From Trichostrongylus colubriformis (lineage: Eukaryota; Nematoda; Chromadorea; Rhabditida; Trichostrongylidae): a stretch of DNA of 64,000 nucleotides. Where the stretch lies: assembly GCA_963978905.1 (NCBI GenBank), contig OZ022256.1, positions 8,043,501 to 8,107,500 of the forward strand, given 5' to 3'. Shown here piece by piece: positions 57,143-64,000 of this stretch. The notes under the pieces were generated by a model. The model saw only the letters and a list, made by a program, of their open reading frames with translations. It was not told the origin of the DNA and did not search any database. Positions within the stretch are counted from its first letter, which is position 1. The number at the start of each line of letters is the position of its first letter. A program made the translations under genes and the position numbers.

Positions 57143-57404
57143 GGGTGTGTACAGTTATGTAGAATTTTCGCTTTGCAGCGTCGCACTCGCAAAGCCATTG
57201 GTATGACTTGCCCAAGACGATTGCCATTCCGCTGAGGACGCAATGGGCTGGTACCGTGAAGGATCTACAAAAGTTGCGGGTTGGAAGCTTCGGGAGTTTC
57301 CCTATATTGTTGTTGTTGAATAGATAAAGCTGCGAACTACTAGCACACGCCGCGCCGCTTTCCGCCGGCGGCCGCGCGAAAATTTGACATAAGTGTACAC
57401 ATCC
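57143..57404. mobile_element. Mutator-like MITE (block B copy)
   Basis: gggtgtgtacagttatgtag to gacataagtgtacacatcc. 262 bp, same length and interior as the block A copy. Flanks tcagaccca and ctaaatcca are decayed remains of the same 9-bp duplication. Confidence 0.8.
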
Positions 57405-57954
57405 CTAAATCCAGATTGATGGATGGGTAAAAGGCTGCAGAATACAGGCACCTTTGAATTGACACCGACATTGAGAATCCCCACGTGCAAGCTGATTCAG
57501 CACCGCTTACGCATGGCCCAACTACACAAGCTATGCTATTGCCCATGTATCTTTCCGCTTATTCATACATCTTTTCCTAACATTTCAGGACAATCCGAAA
57601 CAAAGTGATGGCTAGCTGTAGGAAAGAGACCTCAACTTCTGTAGTTTCATATATGAGCAAATTTCGAAGAAGCACTTTAACTCTACTCAGGGCCTCGTGA
57701 AATCTCTCATATTTCTCTCGTATTGTTTAATAATGAATTTGTACGTATAACATGCCCTGCTCAGTGATTTTTGTTCATAAGCATTTGTATCATGGAGTCT
57801 CTGTAAGTAGTGAAGCAGCCGAGGTGCTTGATAGCAAACATAGTATACAATGTCCAGTGTTCAAAACCGCTCATTGCGCATTCCACTGAACCTGATCAAC
57901 CCAATCTAGAAAAAATATCGGGTGCTTGAGTGACGAATTACCGATATTGCATTG

Positions 57955-58265
57955 AATCTGCACAAAACGTCAGCTTCGAAGACACCGGGAAGGACAAACT
58001 CGACAAATTGGGGGATCATGAAAGCAGAGGTGCTTAGCAATATAAGAGTACAGAAAGAACGACATAAAACTGCGAAAAAACCGAGGAATAGGAACTTGAA
58101 ATCCCCCTTCTCCCTCGCGTCTCTCTGCGTCAAGCCGGGGTGGACTGCAGACAGCCGGCGACTCGCCTGACCGCAGAACCGCAGGACGACATGCCGTGTT
58201 GCAGGGTCGTCATATGACCTTACGTCGCGTATCTTCAATGCGATTTTCGCCACATATGACCTCTT
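57955..58265 (+). repeat. GC-rich dispersed repeat (block B copy)
   Basis: gacaccgggaaggacaaact, gagtacagaaagaacgacat and gcaggacgacatgccg. Collinear with 39,400-39,765, but it lacks about 60 bp of the GC-rich middle. Confidence 0.75.
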
Positions 58266-58269
58266 TTAG

Positions 58270-59317
58270 TGAACATGTACTCCCAGATCAAAGTTTTTCC
58301 TTACCACCACTGGTTAACCGGGTTCCTTAATACGATCGCACTACATATTTATCTGAAGCACATTGCAGGCTCTGAGAATAGTCACAGGCACTTGTTCAGT
58401 GTTCTATAGATCTAAAGAAAAATATCTTCAGTTTATACTAAACTGTCACTACTTTAGCGGTTTAGGCGTCTTACGGCTGTCATTACTTCCAATTCAAAAG
58501 CGTCGCCAGGGGTAAGGAGAAAATGAGCACTGGGAAGATTAATTTTTTGTAACTCAACTTTTCGTCCAAAAGAGATAATCTGTGCAAGTCTCCCTTCGGA
58601 GACTCTTTCAGAGGTCGTTATAAGAAACCTGCGACGCTGCTGGTCACGTTGCTTCGCACCCGCTGGGCGAATTGCTGCAAGGGCGGGGCAACGCTCGTGG
58701 CTGGCTGACTGAGCCCCTCGCCCTGCTGCATCTTCCCTCAACGGCTAATGATTCAAAAGCGGCGAGAGCCTGAGTGAGAAGGAGGCTTCGGGCTCTCGTT
58801 TATCGAATTTGACGACTTTATGCCGTTTTCTATTCCCACACTGTGTCACCGGTAACGTAGCCGTCGCCTATTCCCTCTACCGCCCTCGTGGTCCTGACTG
58901 CGATACCTGAATAGACGAAACTTCGAGGGAACGTGTATCTGCCGCATTTTGACTTCCCTCGTAAAATTTCGCAGGTTGTCCGTTGTGAACATGCATAACA
59001 AATTTGGGAGAAGAGGACAATATTTTTTCTATGGGACGATTCATTTCGGACAGCGTCAAGCATGTCATACATCTCATATGCTGATATCAATTTTAAAATT
59101 CCAACGTATCTTCATATTCTGATCGAGTATTTATGTAAATATTTTGGGCAACGTAATACTAGAACATCGTTTAGAAACTCGGGATCTTCTGGAGCTCTTT
59201 TTGAAATCGGAAGCACATTTTTTGCCTTTGAGGTGAATCTATCAACTCTCTCACAATCGGTTCAGTACTGTGTCTTTCGGTCCTGGAAGCAAAAATTCAT
59301 ACGCTATTGCCCTGTGA
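58270..59317. other. 3' flank of srg-B; no gene seen
   Basis: Collinear with 39,770-40,724 in block A. Overlapping short frames on both strands have no motif. A GC-rich patch lies at 58,640-58,730. Confidence 0.5.
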
Positions 59318-62300
59318 TCATACGATGAATTGTCGATTACTGATGAAGGCAGGAGCAGTGGAGCCTCTTTTGCGTCTTCTGCATCGCAGGTACTTGACGA
59401 CGGCGTTGCGAAGGTCAGCAGAGAGCATTAGTAAACAGAAGGGAGGCACGCATACCATTACATCGTTTATCCAAAAGAACTAAAAAACATTCATGAGACA
59501 TTCTAAGTCATGGCAACCGAATAAGGCAGCGGTCTTCACTGAGCACTTCGGACAGATCCTACCAAAAATACCATTTGTTTCGGGTCCTGTAATAGCTGTG
59601 TGCAAATCTTGATAAAATCCCACCTGCATAGCAGCCCAGAGATCGAATTCTGCATTTTTGGTGATAGTCGCAAATGCCCTGGCAATTTGCTGTACGCACA
59701 TGAGCATGGTAGAAACAAACACCAGCGCCGTATATATCAGTAGCCCCTAAACCTTGCATTATGCATGCACGAAATTTTGTTTGATTTTGGTATTAAAACT
59801 TCTACAACACTATCTCAAGTTGGTTTTGTTGCTAGTTTCATAGCACAAAATCTCTCGATTCAGCTGCTGGTGAATTTGTATCCCTAGAACAGCTCACAAG
59901 ATGGGAGCACAGTAACTTTATCGAGGTTCACAAATGTCAACTGTGCTCACCATGTTGGAATTATGCCCGTATGGCTAGGCAGCGTCCATACATTGCGGTG
60001 CTGGTAGGAGGGGGTGTGGGAGCGTGTTTCTGCTTCTCCGCCCATGCCACCCTGCCTCGTTGCCTGTGTCGTCTCTGCACCGTTCCCGTGCCAGCCTTCC
60101 TCGCTGCCTGTGAATGCAGCCAGCCAGCCGGCGCCGAGTATGAACCCGGCCTTACAAATCATTCTCTTGTGTAAGGTGCTAGCAGAGAATATACCATTAG
60201 AAGAGAGGATGTCGAAATGGGTGTCTACAGAAAGATCCATAGTTTTTAATGTACAAAGGCTATGTCAGCACTCTAGATTTTGCTAGATTGCTGATTTGAT
60301 TTTTTTGCTGTCGGATTGTTTCCACTGTCAATGATTGAACTCACCTTTTCGTAGAGACTATTTCGCGAGTGGTCGCCAAGTTTCCACAGTCTGCGCCATT
60401 CGATGAAGAGCCTTGTGTTGAGGATAAGGCTCATGATTGCGTAAATGAGGCTCACTCCAGAATAGATAAACCTATTCCTCTGTAAAAATGTTGCTCTGTA
60501 GATTCGTTATTTTCCATATGTAATACTGCATGTATCCTACGGCTTTACATGCTGTGCTTCCTACTTCTATTTGGCTATAACACATTGCTACTGAACACAA
60601 GCTTAGAATATGCTTTCATGAGGAGATATTGGAACCTGATTGTGAGACTTGTCTACCTCTTACGGACTTTCTAACGGCTGTGAGTGCTACAAGGAATGAT
60701 AGAACTGTCTTATCAAGAGTTGTAGATACGTCAGGGGTAAAGAGAAAGACCAAAAAAACCTCACCTACATGGGAAATAGGGGTCCAAGAAGCTCATTTAT
60801 GGCGAAATCCCCGTTAAAGCGGGCCCCCGAACTATAAGGACGGCGCAGCGGATAACAGCTGTCGCCTTTGGATGACAAAACACACTTCTTGTCGACGTGA
60901 TTTCTGAATGGTTGGCGGTGGAAATGGCCAAGGAGCTTCGGCAGGGTTGGAGCGATCGCTGCGCCTTTTTGTAAGCAGGCGTGTCGCAGACCCTTTTCGC
61001 AACAGCTGATAATCTTTTTCAGCGTTTTTGATTTCCGATGGTTCTCGTAAAGTTAGCGAGTCATTCATCTCTAATCTTTCTTTTCATCACTCCTCACTAG
61101 CTGTCTTCGCTTGTCTGCAATTAACGATTTTATGCCTTTTAGGTTTTTTTATAGTTCCTACGCTGTTTCTACTTATTGACACGTGGCTACATGCCAATGG
61201 AAGACTCGTCGGGACTACCCTTTCTAGCCACTTACTTCCGTTTTCTTTTCACCGTCACATTACCATTCATTTCGATTGTCTATTCACGACCCCTAGCAGT
61301 GCCTTTGACAAATATTCGAAGAGGTCACCAAATGACCGTAACTGTGCAAGCTCTGAGTGGTTACGTGTAGGTTACGTTCTGTACAAAGGAAGATCTAGAT
61401 TTCCAGCCACTTCCGTTTTCTTTTCACCATCACCTTATCATTCATTTCGATTGTCTATTCACGACCCCTAAAGACAGCATTAGGGATGATATTGTTATTG
61501 TAAAATCCCTACAAGAAGCCACACACATGGAAACTACGGGCTTGAGAAGCTTATTCACGGTGAAATCCCCGTCAAAAGCGTAACGGTTAACAGCGGACAC
61601 CTTTGGATGACGGATCCCGCCTCCAGGTGACGTGATCCTGGTCGTCTACGATGAGAGCGGCCCAGGATATGCAGCAGGATCGAAGCTATTGTGGCGCTTT
61701 CACACTGTCGCATTTCCAAACATTCGCTTGTGTTTACTTGGAAACATGCCAATAGAATCTCGATCGGACCCGCCTCTTGACGGAAAGGTCGTTCTCGTCG
61801 AGAATAAACGATGAGAAGGGGATACTTCTCGAGTCTCAGCTATTTCCTCCCGTTTTTCTTCATCATCGTATTATTAAGCGCCCCGACTCATCTTTCATAT
61901 TCACTATGTTTCACCGTTCGTCCGAATTTCCCTATCACTGCCTTCTGAGAAAAGCGGACATGTTTAGTCTACCAAGTCTGGGATTGTCTGGGTAGCTTAA
62001 CATACATGGGCGGAGGATTTCTGAGGTTTTCCGATTCGTAACATACGACAATGAGAGCCCGCTATCGTTGCGCCCACATAAAACAATAGCTTTGGTTCAA
62101 AAATATGCTTGCAAATCGCACACATAGGAATATGCGTGTCTGTGGGCTCACAAATTTATCATAATAAATAAATAGGCAGCACTGACTAACCAAATTGGTG
62201 CTTGCTTCCAAGCCAACGAAAGTGAAAGTACCGTCATCATTTCTTGTGTAGATTGCTTCTGTACCGATGACGTGAGTAAAAGCAGCGAAACCCACAATAT

Positions 62301-62659
62301 ACTGAGCAAATATCATGATGAATACATTGTGTCTAGTCCAGATCTGGAAAAATTTCTATTTACTAAACCATCAACTTCTGACCACTCTCAAATTTGACGG
62401 TGTTGCTGCTGTCCTTCAAAATTGTGTGAGCTTGGTTTCTAATAAATCAAACAACTGACCTTATCGTATTTGTTTATTAGACTAACAGCAGAATACCGGT
62501 TTAATGTAATAAGCATATTTCCGATTATATGTGAAACAAAAGCTGCTCCATTAAGAAGTAGAGTAGTAGAAACGATTGGATGTAAAGCTGGACTTAGGCT
62601 CAGCTGTCTATTCAAGCGATTAAAGCAGGTAATAACGATTGAAAGCACGTCCGTTATTC
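59318..62659 (-). CDS. srg-B: Srg-type chemoreceptor, exons 2-6; exon 1 beyond the window
   Basis: Exons in transcript order: 62,659-62,460; 62,343-62,191; 60,479-60,345; 59,746-59,624; 59,479-59,318 (TGA 59,320-59,318). Lengths and phases equal srg-A exon by exon. The exception is the last exon, where the srg-A stop position is read through and four codons (QFIV) are added. Conserved text includes ITDVLSIVITCFNRLNRQLS, HIIGNMLITLNRYSAV, YDK|IW, LFIEWRRLWKLGD and INDVMVCVPPFC. About 30 of 252 residues differ from srg-A by hand count. No frame lesion. From the srg-A spacing, exon 1 should lie near 64.4 kb, outside this window. Predicted seven-helix chemosensory receptor. Confidence 0.85.
59975..60154. 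mobile_element. hAT-like GC-rich MITE (block B copy) in srg-B intron 4
   Basis: ctaggcagcgtccatacatt to gagtatgaacccggcctta. Partner of 41,763-41,939 in the homologous intron. Confidence 0.5.
60727..61170. mobile_element. MITE-3 copy in srg-B intron 3
   Basis: tacgtcaggggtaaagagaa start; cggataacagctgtcgcctt inside; ctgtcttcgcttgtctgcaa at the end. Partner of 42,518-42,985. Confidence 0.55.
61226..61469 (+). repeat. Local direct duplication in srg-B intron 3
   Basis: About 67 bp at 61,226-61,293 repeated at 61,403-61,469: agccactt, ccgttttcttttcaccNtca and cgattgtctattcacgaccc. The block A counterpart has only one copy, so it arose after the duplication. Confidence 0.75.
61470..61640. mobile_element. 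Additional MITE-3 half copy in srg-B intron 3
   Basis: aaagacagcattagggatga start, then gtgaaatccccgtcaaaagc and cagcggacacctttggatga. I see no counterpart at this position in block A. Confidence 0.55.
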
Positions 62660-64000
62660 CTGAGCAAAAAAAGTGTAAAGACAGTACGAGACTTCAAAAG
62701 TTCAATCAAAAAAGTCAAAAGGCTGCAGAAGCCTCAAATGTTTCCTGAAATATATTGCCTAGCATATTCGCCAAGTCTGAAATGTGGCAGCTTTGTTATT
62801 TAATATTATATGTGGTACATTACCAACTCACGTGCCCTGTCCCAAAAATTTTTTTGCGTGGACCCACCCGTGCCACAGACCTAGTAGCCGGAATTTTTCG
62901 AAAATCTTCTGCAAAAAATTATGCTTTCATGTCCACCCTTCACGTGAGTTTTTCACGTCATGCCTTTTACACATGTCCTAAGAATCACTCACATACCGCT
63001 GGACTGAGAAATGTGCTTTTTTATCCTCTTGCCTGTTCGTTACGCGAGGACATCTTAGGTAAACATGTATTTCTGTTCCTGAGTACCTTATTTCCTCAAC
63101 TCTTTCAAAATACTTGAGAAAGCATTTAGGAAGTGCGAGAAGATCGAGGTGGAGGTGCTAGAATTCAAGACCCTTCTTCAGGGGCACATACGAACGAATG
63201 TACTTCCCAAACGAACTTAAGAAGATGAACTCAGACAAGCCTGTATTTAGGGGCCTGAAGAAGCGTATGGGTATGTAGCATACGCCTGCAATGCCTGAGC
63301 GAAGCCCGTAAAGGAATAAATATATTAAAAATAGCCTTGCAAGTATACTCCTTGACCATGTCTGTGAGGCGTGCACGTCTGTCTCTTTACCGTGAACTTA
63401 ATAATTCGTGACGTAGCAATAGTGAGACCCGCAAAGAGTAATAGGCCATTTATTGGTGGGGGGGGGAGCTATCAGAAGTGATAGCAACCAACAAGGACTT
63501 ACGAGGACTGGACGTCATACAAACCAACATGCAAACCGACAAACAAACCTACACACAGAGTTAATGGTTTGTATAATAGTGGGATATTCAGTGAGATGAC
63601 ACGTGACCTACCCTGAGATCAGTACCAACAAAATTTTTCGACCACTGGAGCGTCTGTGGTCTCAGTGAGTGATGTGTGTCCGTAGTGATGAGTTTGGCTC
63701 GGGATCTAGCTATGCGCACTTCCCGCTGCGGAGTAGCGCTACCCCATCGGTGTGTTAGCCATTATTGAAATAGTCAACAAAGGCGTTTTCGTTGTGTAAT
63801 GCTCACATTACTGTGCACCAAATAAACTCTTACACAGGTGTACCATGACATGTTTTTTCCCTTCTACGGGAGGCATCCTCTTGTCAAATCTACACTTTTG
63901 CTTTCCTTTTCGTGCTTAACATGGGTACATTTTTTAACCATTTAATTATGCTTTGTTAGTGAAATGCAGATGGTGCTACTTTTGCATATTTTCTTTTCAC
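62660..64000. other. srg-B intron 1 up to the window edge
   Basis: Collinear with srg-A intron 1 until about 63,525; beyond that unique. A G-run lies at about 63,457 and a GACA-type tail at 63,520-63,580. No exon-1 candidate is visible here. Confidence 0.5.

Larger units (their letters stand above)
53738..63525 (+). repeat. Segmental duplication, copy B
   Basis: Collinear with 36,533-44,395. Longer than copy A because of an RTE insertion (54,811-55,792) and a composite insertion (about 55,877-56,688). It lacks TTAA-MITE copies d and e. Orientation is the same as copy A, with srg-M lying between the two. Confidence 0.9.

Overview
This is a repeat-rich eukaryotic contig piece, most likely from a strongylid (clade V) parasitic nematode related to hookworms. 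The evidence is a cluster of nematode-type serpentine chemoreceptor genes with small phase-0 exons, TTTYAG-type 3' splice sites (two of them probable spliced-leader acceptors), mariner, Tc1-like and RTE elements, and a very high load of short inverted-repeat transposons. The species is inference. There are no rRNA genes, CRISPR arrays or bacterial-style operons.

Layout. Positions 1 to about 27.4 kb hold no gene I can support. This part carries a decayed mariner at the left edge, old foldback and MITE copies, an RTE retrotransposon 3' end (11,977-12,498), several Mutator-like MITEs with 9-bp target duplications, two tandem duplications (14.4 and 15.1 kb), a tRNA-shaped sequence in an inverted repeat (19.2 kb), and nested TA-target elements (25.1-27.3 kb). 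Positions 27,457-37,347 are a six-exon plus-strand chemoreceptor gene of Srt/Srx-like type, here called G1. Its third intron is a transposon nest with a 200-N assembly gap. Positions 40,725-45,773 are a complete six-exon minus-strand srg-type receptor, srg-A. Positions 47,472-50,979 hold a diverged paralog (srg-M, exons 2-6) and 59,318-62,659 a close paralog (srg-B, exons 2-6, with exon 1 expected beyond the window).

Duplication history. About 36.53-44.40 kb and 53.74-63.53 kb are two copies of one segment. It contains the last two exons of G1 plus all but exon 1 of srg-A/srg-B. In the second copy the G1 tail is a pseudogene with a frameshift. Transposons shared by both copies predate the duplication: a Mutator-like MITE, a hAT-like repeat and MITE-3. 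Others came later: two TTAA-target MITEs only in copy A, and an RTE insertion with a clean target duplication only in copy B. The segment therefore records its own relative chronology.

The genes have no shared enzymatic pathway. All are predicted seven-helix chemosensory receptors, and the cluster is best read as locally expanding chemoreceptor paralogs in a transposon-dense region.
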